A stretch of 64,000 nucleotides of DNA from the NCBI RefSeq assembly GCF_004405105.1, contig NZ_SORW01000007.1, positions 1 to 64,000 of the forward strand, in the 5' to 3' direction. Below, piece by piece: positions 57,035-64,000 of this stretch (position 1 is its first letter; every line of letters starts with the position of its first letter). The stretch is from Jeotgalibacillus sp. R-1-5s-1. GTDB lineage: Bacteria > Bacillota > Bacilli > Bacillales > Jeotgalibacillaceae. Below the pieces are notes generated by a model. The model worked only from the letters and a program-made list of their open reading frames with translations. It did not search any database and was not told where the DNA came from. The translations under genes were made by a program, and so were the position numbers.

Positions 57035-57076
57035 TTGGCTTGAAACTTTTGCCGGATGAATGGCGTAAAAAAGTAA

Positions 57077-57733
57077 ATGATTTTAGAGAAGAAGCTGATC
57101 ATGATGCCTATGCTATTAACAAAACTTTATGAAGCGTTTATGATTGCGCTCGTTATCTTTACGATCACGACACTGTGGAGTGATCAGCCATACAATTCTA
57201 TTCTGAATTGGCTTGTCTGGCTGGTTTTCTTTGTGGATTTTATGGTCCGCTTTTTGCGATCTGATGGAAAGTGGGATTATATTAAAAAGCATCCATTTAT
57301 GGTCATTGCGATTATTCCATTTGATCAGTTTTTTCAGACAGCGCGTATTGTCAGGGTTATTTATTTGTTCCGGACCAAAACAATTACGAAGCACTATGTA
57401 AAGCCAGTCATTGATAGGCTTAGTGATGCGTCAAAGCTGATGATTCTCCTTGTTATTTTTGGCGTTTTTATGGTTGAATCCATCGTCATCTGGCAGCTGA
57501 ATAATGTCATTGCGACTTATGAAGACGCGCTGATCTTTATTTTCAGCCAGCTGCTGTTTTTTGGACGAAGGCTTTTTGAGATTGAGTCGGGCTATATGTA
57601 CGCTTTTGTGATCTTCAACTCTATTATTGGGGTCATTCTTCACGGTCTCGCCATTCAGTGGATCTTTTCGCAGTTTGAAGGAAGATTTGATAAACTGAAA
57701 AAGAGATTTTTTTTAAAGGAGGAGCGATTCTGA
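57077..57733 (+). CDS. Membrane protein resembling a voltage-gated ion channel without a K+ filter
   Basis: The 218-residue protein has about five hydrophobic segments. It recalls S1-S6 of voltage-gated-channel-like proteins: an arginine-containing ARIVRVIYLFR segment near residue 88 looks like a reduced S4, followed by two long helices flanking IFSQLLFFGRR. The TxGYG potassium filter is absent, so a K+ channel is not supported. The start is uncertain: ATG 57077 has a weak site and ATG 57101 is an alternative. It overlaps the next gene by one base. Confidence 0.6.
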   Translation: MILEKKLIMMPMLLTKLYEAFMIALVIFTITTLWSDQPYNSILNWLVWLVFFVDFMVRFLRSDGKWDYIKKHPFMVIAIIPFDQFFQTARIVRVIYLFRTKTITKHYVKPVIDRLSDASKLMILLVIFGVFMVESIVIWQLNNVIATYEDALIFIFSQLLFFGRRLFEIESGYMYAFVIFNSIIGVILHGLAIQWIFSQFEGRFDKLKKRFFLKEERF

Positions 57734-57984
57734 TGGAGAGAAACTTTGAGGAAATCAAGGAACTGACCCTTCTATTGCTTTATCTGACAGCGTTTCACGA
57801 TCATGACTTTCCCGATTTTAAGAGGAGTTGGAAGGGCTATGATTTTGGAGCGATGAATAAGCTTGCTGATGAGAAACTGATACGAGATAACCTGAAATCA
57901 AAGTCAAGGTCTATTGTTTTTACAGATGAAGGTGAAAAAAGAGCGCAGGAGCTCATTCAGAAATATTTAGAGAAAAACGGCTAA
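57733..57984 (+). CDS. DUF6429-like small winged-helix protein
   Basis: The 83-residue protein shows LTLLLLYLTAFHD near residue 11, RSWKGYDFGAMNKL near residue 31, and a beta-wing-like SKSRSIVFTDEGEKRA (about 56-71). This matches my memory of DUF6429, a small winged-helix-like family. It begins in the last base of the preceding membrane-protein gene, so the two are translationally coupled. GGAGGAG lies upstream. DNA binding is possible but not shown. Confidence 0.68.
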   Translation: MERNFEEIKELTLLLLYLTAFHDHDFPDFKRSWKGYDFGAMNKLADEKLIRDNLKSKSRSIVFTDEGEKRAQELIQKYLEKNG

Positions 57985-57989
57985 TAGGC

Positions 57990-58018
57990 TTGACCTGAAA
58001 CGCGTTTCATCCTTTACG
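57990..58018 (+). promoter_or_regulatory. Promoter with a LacI-type operator in the spacer
   Basis: TTGACC (57990-57995) is followed by TGAAACGCGTTTCA (57996-58009), a perfect 14-bp palindrome with the central CG typical of LacI-family operators, and TTTACG (58013-58018) as a weak -10 at 17-bp spacing. It heads the genes for a LacI regulator, so autoregulation is likely. Confidence 0.6.
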
Positions 58019-58050
58019 TTCAGTTTAACGGACGAAAGGGGGAGACGCGT

Positions 58051-58164
58051 ATGTTTTATTTAGCAGGAATGTGTGCAGTAGTTTACTGGGCTTGTGTTTC
58101 GGGAAGCCGGGTGAGACCCGAAAAGGTGCAACCGATTGAATCGATTGAGGATTATTTTCGTTGA
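58051..58164 (+). CDS. 37-residue peptide, possible single-pass membrane protein
   Basis: A short frame starting ATG with GGGGGAG eight bases upstream encodes MFYLAGMCAVVYWACVSG followed by a polar tail ending SIEDYFR. The first 17 residues could span a membrane. It lies between the operator and the lacI-type gene and ends ten bases before the latter's start. No homologue is recognised; it may be a leader peptide. Confidence 0.5.
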   Translation: MFYLAGMCAVVYWACVSGSRVRPEKVQPIESIEDYFR

Positions 58165-58173
58165 GGTGAGAGG

Positions 58174-59130
58174 ATGGCAAATATTCGTGATGTGGCTAAG
58201 AAAGCGGGAGTATCGGTTACAACGGTTTCAAGGGTCATAAATGAGCATCCGTATGTGAAACAGGAAAAACGGCTTGCTGTTCTTATGGCTATGGAGGAAG
58301 TGGGTTATGTCAAAAACATTAATGCTGTGCATTTGAGTAAGGGAACAACCGGTATGATCGGCATTGTACTTCCCTTTATCGATCACCCGTATTTCGCCTC
58401 TTTATTGAACGGTTTGGCACACGAAGCAAGGGTTCACCAGAAGAAGCTTGTTTTATTTCAGACGGATTATGAAATAGATCATGAGCTTGAAGCGCTTGAG
58501 CTGTTGAGGCAGAAACAGCTGGACGGGCTCATATTCTGTTCACGGCAGTGCAACTGGAGCGTGATTGAAGCCTATCAGTCTTATGGAACGATTGTGATGT
58601 GTGAGAAAATGGATGAAAGAATCTCTTATACATTTGTTGACCATTACCGTATTTTTCAGGAAGCGCTCGGGTATTTAAAAAAGAAGGGGTATGAGCGGAT
58701 CGGTTATTGTATTGGAAGACGTTCGGGCTCAAACAGTCTGGCCCGGGAGACCGCTTACCGGGATTTTTTAGTAGAGAAAGGTCAGCCTTTTCGTGAAGAA
58801 TGGATATTTGATGGCTGTTACGATCTTGAGGATGGAGATAGTGTAGTTCAACAGCTTCAAGACCTTGAGAAAAAACCTGATGCGCTGCTTGTAACAAGTG
58901 ATCACGTTGCGGCAGGTATCATGTCAGCTGCGGGGAAAAGAGGGATTCGTATCCCTGAAGATCTTGCGGTAATCGGTTTTGATAATCATCCAATCGCAAG
59001 GATGCTGTCGATTACGACCTTTGACCTTCCTTTAGAGGAAATGGGAAGAAACCTGTTCAGACAGGTGCTGAGCTCTGACGTGTCCAGCACCGAAATTTCT
59101 GCTACACTTGTGGAGCGTAAAACTGTTTAA
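58174..59130 (+). CDS. LacI family transcriptional regulator
   Basis: The 318-residue protein has an N-terminal LacI headpiece (NIRDVAKKAGVSVTTVSRVI, residues 3-22, then a hinge helix with HLSKGTTGMIG) and a periplasmic-binding-protein-like effector domain (about 60-318) with LVTSDHVAAGIM and AVIGFDNHPIA segments. The effector is unknown, probably a sugar or sugar phosphate. The palindrome upstream (57996-58009) is its likely operator. A HAD phosphatase gene follows 18 bases after. Confidence 0.93.
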   Translation: MANIRDVAKKAGVSVTTVSRVINEHPYVKQEKRLAVLMAMEEVGYVKNINAVHLSKGTTGMIGIVLPFIDHPYFASLLNGLAHEARVHQKKLVLFQTDYEIDHELEALELLRQKQLDGLIFCSRQCNWSVIEAYQSYGTIVMCEKMDERISYTFVDHYRIFQEALGYLKKKGYERIGYCIGRRSGSNSLARETAYRDFLVEKGQPFREEWIFDGCYDLEDGDSVVQQLQDLEKKPDALLVTSDHVAAGIMSAAGKRGIRIPEDLAVIGFDNHPIARMLSITTFDLPLEEMGRNLFRQVLSSDVSSTEISATLVERKTV

Positions 59131-59148
59131 AAAGAAAGTTGGGTTACG

Positions 59149-59925
59149 ATGAAAAAATCAATCATCTTTTTTGATATTGACGGAACGCTGCTGGATCACG
59201 ACAAGAAGCTTCCGGCTTCAACAAAACAGGCGATTTTTGATCTTCAGGAAAAAGGACATGTGGTGGCTATTGCAACAGGCCGCGCGCCGTTTATGTTTGA
59301 GGATCTGAGAAAGGATCTGGGGATCAAAACATTTGTCAGCTATAACGGCCAGTACGTTGTATATGAAGGTCAAGAGCTATATACGAATAAACTTAATGCG
59401 GAAGCACTGGATGAGTTAACAAAGAAGGCGATTCGCAATGAGCATCCTGTTGTCTATATGGATCATCAGGATATGAAAGCCAATGTACCCGAGCACGCCT
59501 ATATTGAAGAAAGCATTGGAACCCTGAAGATCGGCAGAGTGCCGCTGCATGACCCGCATTATTACCGTGAGCGGGATTTATATCAATCACTGTTATTTTG
59601 TGAAAAAGGAGAAGAAGAACCTTACCGGGAAGCCTTCGGGGAATTTGATTTCATCCGCTGGCACCGCTACTCAGTCGATATTATTCCAAAAGGCGGATCA
59701 AAGGCCAAAGGGATCGAAAAAATCATCGAACAGATGGGCTTTGCACCAGAGCAGCAATACGCCTTTGGTGACGGCCTGAACGATATCGAAATGCTAACCG
59801 CAGTTGAAAACAGCTTTGCGATGGGCAATGGACTGGATGAAGTGAAAAAGTCGGCTAAGTTTGTCACGAAGGCGGTTGATGAAGATGGAATTGTGCATGG
59901 ATTGAAGATGGCTGGACTACTGTGA
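59149..59925 (+). CDS. HAD-superfamily phosphatase, Cof type (YkrA-like)
   Basis: The 258-residue protein has the four HAD motifs: DIDGTLLDHDKKLP (residues 9-22, nucleophile D9), ATGRAPFMF near residue 43, a lysine in PKGGSKAKGIE near residue 183, and GDGLNDIEML near residue 205. The C2B cap places it with Cof/YkrA-type phosphatases acting on sugar or nucleotide phosphates. It is cotranscribed with the LacI regulator, which suggests a sugar phosphate substrate. A GGACGGAGCG hairpin follows its stop. Confidence 0.92.
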   Translation: MKKSIIFFDIDGTLLDHDKKLPASTKQAIFDLQEKGHVVAIATGRAPFMFEDLRKDLGIKTFVSYNGQYVVYEGQELYTNKLNAEALDELTKKAIRNEHPVVYMDHQDMKANVPEHAYIEESIGTLKIGRVPLHDPHYYRERDLYQSLLFCEKGEEEPYREAFGEFDFIRWHRYSVDIIPKGGSKAKGIEKIIEQMGFAPEQQYAFGDGLNDIEMLTAVENSFAMGNGLDEVKKSAKFVTKAVDEDGIVHGLKMAGLL

Positions 59926-59929
59926 ACCT

Positions 59930-59983
59930 GGGGGACGGAGCGGGTGTTCATTTTTTTAAAATTGAACGGGCGCTCCGTCCCCT
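59930..59983. repeat. GGACGGAGCG hairpin repeat, copy 3
   Basis: GGGGACGGAGCG (59931-59942) pairs with CGCTCCGTCCCC (59971-59982); inside, TGTTCA and TGAAC pair around a T/A-rich loop, separated by an unpaired GG/GG. A T6 run follows, so it can act as terminator for the HAD gene. It is nearly identical to copy 4 at 63849. Confidence 0.87.
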
Positions 59984-60017
59984 TTTTTCCTGATCAGAGG
60001 AAACACCCGCCAAATTC

Positions 60018-60095
60018 TTCGAACCACCAGTATTATTTTACGAACCCCAGGCGTGATCTTTCGAACCTCAGACAAAATCCCGCGAACCTCCCCCC
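60018..60095. repeat. Degenerate tandem array, 21-bp period (word TTCGAACC)
   Basis: TTCGAACC, TACGAACC, TTCGAACC and CGCGAACC start at 60018, 60039, 60060 and 60081, exactly 21 bp apart, with divergent sequence between. It lies between the HAD gene's hairpin and the end of natK. Confidence 0.8.
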
Positions 60096-60109
60096 TCACT
60101 TGGTTTGTC

Positions 60110-61069
60110 TCACCTGATCGCGGGTACCTTAATCTTCACGGTGAATTCTTCGTTTTTGTAGGTAAAGTCCAAATGTCCTGAATGAAGTGCAACGGTTTCT
60201 TTTATAATTTTGGTACCGAGTCCTTCGTGAGCCCCTGATTTTGTAGTGATGCCGCTTTTTACATAGAGGTTGTCGAGAACGTCTGTTGGAATGGGCAGAC
60301 TTTGATTGGTACAGGTCAGGATGTAAAGTCCGGCTCTTTTTTGAAATTGAAGGGTAAGGAAAGCGGGCTGTTGCTTTTCTTTGCTCCATTCAATGGAGGC
60401 ATCTATTGCGTTTGAAAGCAGGTTGCCGATGAGTTTGACCATATCGGTATCCGGAACGGGCATTGAAGAAAGTGGCTGTTCGAAATCATAGATGACATTG
60501 ACTCCGGTTTTTTCCCCCTTGTGCCTCATTTGATGGAGAATTCCTGCAGTGGCACCACGCTCTCCTTTAATTGAGAGATTCGTTTTTTCATAATCCTGAA
60601 CAAGTGTATGGAAGTAGTCTTTCGTTTCTTCAAACTGGTTGTTTTCAAGCATGATCTGCATCGCTGACACGTGTTTTAAAAAATCATGGCGTTCCTGGCG
60701 TACGATCTGAAACGTTTCATTCATCTGTTCACGCTGTCCTTCTAAAAGAGAGATCTCTTTTAGAGACGTGTTTATAAATTTATTAAAATAGATTCTGCAG
60801 CCTTCTATCACGGCAGATCCGATCAGAATCATCAGTCCGGTCAGGAGCTTTTCTGTTTCAAATTGTGAAAGAAGGAGAACCAGCTGGAGTCCCCACAATG
60901 CCATGTTTATAATCAGGTTCAACTGTATGTTGAGTCCCTGCAGTTTGAAATTCAAAATCAAGATTACGATAAGGCTAATCGGCCCTGATACATAAAAAGG
61001 TGTTTGAAAGAGCATGGTCAGATGAAGAGTTAAAAGGACTGTCAGGAGTCCCGGATAAACATAGCGCAC
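60110..61069 (-). CDS. natK: Sensor histidine kinase (NatK/AgrC-like, GHKL)
   Basis: The 319-residue kinase has about three to four membrane helices (residues 1-95), a short coiled region, the phospho-acceptor motif ERHDFLKHVSAM (histidine near residue 128), and a GHKL ATPase domain with IGNLLSNAIDAS and GLGTKIIKE. It fits NatK, partner of NatR in sensing sodium or membrane stress. The GTG at 61078 has no site of its own; AGAGGTGA favours the GTG at 61069. natR lies just upstream, so the two form an operon. Confidence 0.85.
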   Translation of the reverse strand: MRYVYPGLLTVLLTLHLTMLFQTPFYVSGPISLIVILILNFKLQGLNIQLNLIINMALWGLQLVLLLSQFETEKLLTGLMILIGSAVIEGCRIYFNKFINTSLKEISLLEGQREQMNETFQIVRQERHDFLKHVSAMQIMLENNQFEETKDYFHTLVQDYEKTNLSIKGERGATAGILHQMRHKGEKTGVNVIYDFEQPLSSMPVPDTDMVKLIGNLLSNAIDASIEWSKEKQQPAFLTLQFQKRAGLYILTCTNQSLPIPTDVLDNLYVKSGITTKSGAHEGLGTKIIKETVALHSGHLDFTYKNEEFTVKIKVPAIR

Positions 61070-61080
61070 GAATTTCACCT

Positions 61081-61779
61081 CTAAAAATAGTTTTCCTGCA
61101 GAAATTCCACTTTTTCCTTCGTGATCATTGCCTGCTCCTCCAGTCCCTCGAAGGTGACAGTATAGGAGTTTTTAGCATAGAGGGAAAAGTTTTTAACGAA
61201 ATGAATGTTGATGATAAAGGAGCGGTGGGAACGGAGGAAATCACGTTCTCTGAGTTCACCTTCCAGCTCATTTAAGGTCTGATAGGTTTTAATCGTTTCG
61301 TTTTTTGTGTAAATCGTTGTTGAACGGCCGGACCGCTCGATAAAGATAATGTCCTGTTTATTAATGATATGTATATCGTTTTTCTGCTTCAAATATAGTC
61401 GGCCTGTCATTTCGGAAGATTTTGTTTTTTGCTCCAGACGCTGGATGGATTGAATGAGCCGTTCTTTCGGATAAGGCTTCAATATATAATCATGCACGTT
61501 CAATTCAAAGGCATGTACGGCATAACCGCTGTTCCCTGTAACGAAAATGACGGAAATATTCAACGCGTGGGAATGAATGATATCAGCGAGCTCATAGCCT
61601 GAGAGATTGGGCATTTCAATATCGGCAATTAACAGGTCAATGCTTTCGTTTTTAATATGCATATAGGCTTCATCCGCAGACTGAGTGTCAAAAACAACTT
61701 CCACATCGTCGATCGTCTGGACGATTCCCCTGAGTTTATCAAGATCAATTTCCCGGTCATCCACAAGACCAATTTTCAT
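61081..61779 (-). CDS. natR: LytTR response regulator (NatR-like)
   Basis: The 232-residue regulator has a receiver domain (residues 1-118; acidic pair D7-D8, phospho-acceptor D53 in LLIADIEMP, lysine in LKPYP near residue 107) and a C-terminal LytTR DNA-binding domain with ERSGRSTTIYT and FLRSHRSFIIN. In B. subtilis NatK/NatR activate natAB. Here natAB is divergent, and paired TTTCACGACA repeats in the shared spacer are probable binding sites. The ribosome site GGATGA is weak. Confidence 0.88.
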   Translation of the reverse strand: MKIGLVDDREIDLDKLRGIVQTIDDVEVVFDTQSADEAYMHIKNESIDLLIADIEMPNLSGYELADIIHSHALNISVIFVTGNSGYAVHAFELNVHDYILKPYPKERLIQSIQRLEQKTKSSEMTGRLYLKQKNDIHIINKQDIIFIERSGRSTTIYTKNETIKTYQTLNELEGELRERDFLRSHRSFIINIHFVKNFSLYAKNSYTVTFEGLEEQAMITKEKVEFLQENYF

Positions 61780-61844
61780 ATTCGTTCATCCGTTCACAGT
61801 TAGAGTTTTCTTTATTTTAGCATCAAAAAGTCGTATTTGGTCAT

Positions 61845-61875
61845 TTTCACGACATAAAATGGATATTTCACGACA
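61845..61875. promoter_or_regulatory. Direct repeats, probable NatR (LytTR) binding sites upstream of natA
   Basis: TTTCACGACA occurs at 61845-61854 and 61866-61875, exactly 21 bp apart. LytTR regulators bind direct repeats of about 9-10 bp at this spacing. TATGAT (61905-61910) lies 30 bp further, with no good -35, as expected for an activated natAB promoter. Confidence 0.7.
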
Positions 61876-61944
61876 GAACTGAAGATTTGGAACTGAACAA
61901 TTTGTATGATGAGAGTAAGAAATAACAGACAGAGGTGAATGTTC

Positions 61945-62697
61945 ATGATCGAAATCAAAGAAGTGACTAAAAAGTTTCAGGATAAGAAAACATCGGTGAC
62001 GGCACTTAAGCATATTTCATTTAGTGTAAAGAAGGGCCAGACGATCGGACTGCTTGGTGAAAATGGGGCAGGGAAGACGACCTTGCTGCGTTCGATTGCC
62101 ACACTCATTTCGCCGACAGAAGGGACGATTACGGTAGCAGGATTTGATACGGAAAAGCAGCCTTCTGAGATCAAGCGGAAGATCGGGGTTTTGTTTGGAG
62201 GAGAGACAGGATTATACGATCGGTTAACAGCAAGAGAAAATCTCGTTTACTTTGCATCGTTATATGGATTAAGCAAGCATGAGACAAAGGTGCGGATCGA
62301 TGATTTGTCCAAAATGTTCGGTATGCGTGATTACCTGGATCGCAAAGTGGGCGGTTTTTCAAAAGGGATGCGCCAGAAGGTTGCGATTGCACGAACGCTG
62401 ATTCATAACCCGGATATTATTTTGTTTGACGAACCAACGACTGGTCTTGATATTACATCTTCCAACGTGTTCCGTCAGCTCGTTCATCAGTTGAAAAGAG
62501 AAGGGAAAACGATCATTTTTTCCAGTCACATTATGGAAGAAGTCTCGCTGCTGTGTGATTCCGTTGCGATGATTCACAAAGGTGAGCTCGTTCATTATGG
62601 GACGCTTGAAGATTTGTACCGTTCAGAAGGTACGAAGGATTTGAATTATATTTTCATGAGTAAATTGGTGAGAGGGGATCGTCACTATGCTTCTTAA
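61945..62697 (+). CDS. natA: ABC transporter ATP-binding protein (NatA-like Na+ efflux)
   Basis: NatA (250 residues) is the ATPase of a two-part ABC exporter. Walker A GENGAGKTT near residue 38, signature GFSKGMRQKVAIART near residue 140, Walker B DIILFDEPTTGLD near residue 157 and the H-loop SSHIMEE are intact. The frame opens at 61939, but AGAGGTGA abuts that ATG and fits 61945. It overlaps natB by 11 bases. The Na+ assignment follows from the linked natKR pair and family similarity. Confidence 0.9.
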   Translation: MIEIKEVTKKFQDKKTSVTALKHISFSVKKGQTIGLLGENGAGKTTLLRSIATLISPTEGTITVAGFDTEKQPSEIKRKIGVLFGGETGLYDRLTARENLVYFASLYGLSKHETKVRIDDLSKMFGMRDYLDRKVGGFSKGMRQKVAIARTLIHNPDIILFDEPTTGLDITSSNVFRQLVHQLKREGKTIIFSSHIMEEVSLLCDSVAMIHKGELVHYGTLEDLYRSEGTKDLNYIFMSKLVRGDRHYAS

Positions 62698-63844
62698 TAT
62701 ATTTAAAAAAGAGATGAAGGATTCGTTTCGCGACAGGAGAACGCTTTTATTAACGGTTATTCTGCCGATCGTGATGATGACAGGACTCGTGTTGTTTTAT
62801 GAAAACCTTGTTTCAGATGGTTCTGATGAAACCTATACGCTTGCAGTTGATCAGTCGATTCCTACAGAGGTGACGTCTGGACTTGAGCAGATGGGAAATA
62901 TCGAACTGATCACTTCAGATTCTCCTGAAGAAATGGTCCGTGAGGGAGAAGCACTTGCGGCTTTAAGTTTTGATGAGACATTTACAACACGGGTTGAAAA
63001 TGGGGAGCCGGCAGAGGCGGTTCTGACAGGTGACTCTTTCAGTCAGAATGCATCTATTTTAATGAATATGGTGACGACTGTTTTAACACAATATGAGCAG
63101 GTCATTGTAGCAGAACGTCTTGAAGCGGCAGGAACAGACCTTTCAATGATTGAGCCGTTCGTGATCAATCAGCAGGAACTGTCGCAGGAAAATACGAACG
63201 TGAATTTAATTGCGATGCTGATTCCACTCATTTTATCGATTGCGATCGGTGTTGGAGCCAGCCCTTCAGCAGCTGACTTATTCGCCGGAGAAAAAGAAAG
63301 AAAAACAATGGAAGCCTTGCTGATGACGCCTGTGAACCGTATGAACCTGCTCACAGCGAAATGGCTGACCATTGCGTCAATTGGAACGATTACCGGAATC
63401 ATTACCTTGGCTGTTGTCATATTGGAAATCTTCCTGCTGACTGAAAACCTGAAAGGGGCACTGAGTCTGTCAGACAATGCAGTACCAGTCATCGCAGCCG
63501 CCCTTTTAACAACTGTCATGTTTGCCATGTTCACAGCGACATTACTGATGATCGCAAGCATTGCAGGAAAAACCGTGAAAGAAGCACAAAGCTATGCTAC
63601 ACCAGTCACAATGATCTCTATCTTTCCACTAATGATCATCACTGGAATCGGCGTCAATGAGCTTACCAACACACACTTCATGATCCCGGTGCTCAATATC
63701 TTTACAATCTTAAAAGAACTGAGCTTTGGCATTGTTGATGTACAGCATATTCTATTGATGGCAGGAAGTAACCTGTTATGTGTAGTGATCGCGTTTGTGG
63801 TTGGAAGAGTGATGTTTTTGAAGGATAAATGGGTGATGTCATGA
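62687..63844 (+). CDS. natB: ABC transporter permease (NatB-like Na+ efflux)
   Basis: NatB (385 residues) is an ABC-2 type permease: an N-terminal helix (residues 18-38), a large extracellular domain (about 40-165), then five or six membrane helices, with the conserved GERKERTMEALL-like turn seen as AGEKERKTMEALLMTPV near residue 203. B. subtilis NatAB exports Na+. It starts inside natA; GAGAGGGG lies upstream. The GGACGGAGCG hairpin four bases past its stop may serve as terminator. Confidence 0.9.
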   Translation: MLLNIFKKEMKDSFRDRRTLLLTVILPIVMMTGLVLFYENLVSDGSDETYTLAVDQSIPTEVTSGLEQMGNIELITSDSPEEMVREGEALAALSFDETFTTRVENGEPAEAVLTGDSFSQNASILMNMVTTVLTQYEQVIVAERLEAAGTDLSMIEPFVINQQELSQENTNVNLIAMLIPLILSIAIGVGASPSAADLFAGEKERKTMEALLMTPVNRMNLLTAKWLTIASIGTITGIITLAVVILEIFLLTENLKGALSLSDNAVPVIAAALLTTVMFAMFTATLLMIASIAGKTVKEAQSYATPVTMISIFPLMIITGIGVNELTNTHFMIPVLNIFTILKELSFGIVDVQHILLMAGSNLLCVVIAFVVGRVMFLKDKWVMS

Positions 63845-63848
63845 TAAT

Positions 63849-63900
63849 GGGGACGGAGCGGGTGTTCATTTTTTAAAAATGGAACGGGCGCTCCGTCCCC
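63849..63900. repeat. GGACGGAGCG hairpin repeat, copy 4
   Basis: GGGGACGGAGCG (63849-63860) pairs with CGCTCCGTCCCC (63889-63900), with the same asymmetric inner arms (GGGTGTTCAT / GGAACGGG) as copy 3. Copies 3 and 4 bracket the natKRAB locus in the same orientation. Confidence 0.87.
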
Positions 63901-63935
63901 CTGTTCTGTATAATACAGGAAAGGGGGTAGGGGTT

Positions 63936-64000
63936 TTGGTTATTAGTGAGAATAGAATTGCTTACATATTACGTGTGATTGGTGTTTTTATTTTTGTTTC
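63936..64000 (+). CDS. Start of a probable membrane protein, cut by the window end
   Basis: A TTG at 63936 follows an AAGGGGGTAGGGG stretch and opens a frame running to the window end: MVISENRIAYILRVIGVFIFV. The last residues look like the start of a membrane helix. A TATAAT lies at 63909-63914. Too little is present to identify it. Confidence 0.5.
   Translation, partial: MVISENRIAYILRVIGVFIFV

Noticed and set aside
57077-57733. Potassium channel
   Set aside because: The TxGYG selectivity filter is absent between the last two helices.

Overview
The window looks like a chromosomal segment of a low-to-moderate G+C, Gram-positive, Bacillus-like bacterium (order Bacillales). The basis is gene content and order: yebE-yebG-purEKBCSQLFMNHD, then yerA-yerC-pcrB-pcrA-ligA-camS, an opuE/putP-type symporter, gatCAB, dagK and rlmCD follow the Bacillus subtilis backbone order as I remember it. 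Strong AGGAGG-type ribosome binding sites, TTG/GTG starts, a lipoprotein lipobox and U-tailed terminators fit. I cannot name the genus from sequence alone.

Layout: the 3' end of a 5S rRNA (1-50) closes an rRNA operon. A DJ-1/PfpI protein and an oxidoreductase follow. Positions 2.1-16.3 kb hold yebEG and the complete IMP biosynthesis operon, headed by paired PurR boxes, a sigma-A promoter and a guanine riboswitch/attenuator; a dispersed palindromic repeat sits between purB and purC. Positions 16.6-17.7 kb hold a small zinc-ribbon gene, a c-di-GMP-I riboswitch directly ahead of a 48-residue SinI-like antirepressor, and a convergent SinR-like repressor. Positions 18-26.9 kb carry the yerA-camS backbone and 27.3-35.3 kb the glycogen operon glgBCDAP on the minus strand. 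Positions 35.9-45.9 kb hold the Na+/proline symporter, a yueI-like gene, gatCAB, a thioredoxin-like gene, dagK, a Nudix gene and rlmCD. From 46 kb the content is more accessory: a second guanine riboswitch controlling a nucleoside permease, a second-type truA, a staygreen-family protein, a CHASE3 chemoreceptor, a putative bicarbonate-uptake cluster (MpsC/YbcI-like, SbtA, degenerate beta-carbonic anhydrase, small protein), a membrane diguanylate cyclase, a LacI regulator with a HAD phosphatase, and a divergent natKR / natAB locus.

Two themes stand out. First, c-di-GMP: a diguanylate cyclase (55.2 kb) and a c-di-GMP riboswitch on a sinI-like gene suggest that the second messenger feeds directly into a SinI/SinR biofilm switch. 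Second, the intergenic DNA is patterned. At least six spacers contain degenerate tandem arrays with the same 21-bp period but a different word at each locus. Four near-perfect GGACGGAGCG hairpins and several 115-135 bp palindromic elements are also scattered through gene borders.

All functional names come from recognising motifs and gene order by eye; no database search was run. Start codons were moved inward where a ribosome binding site decided the case.
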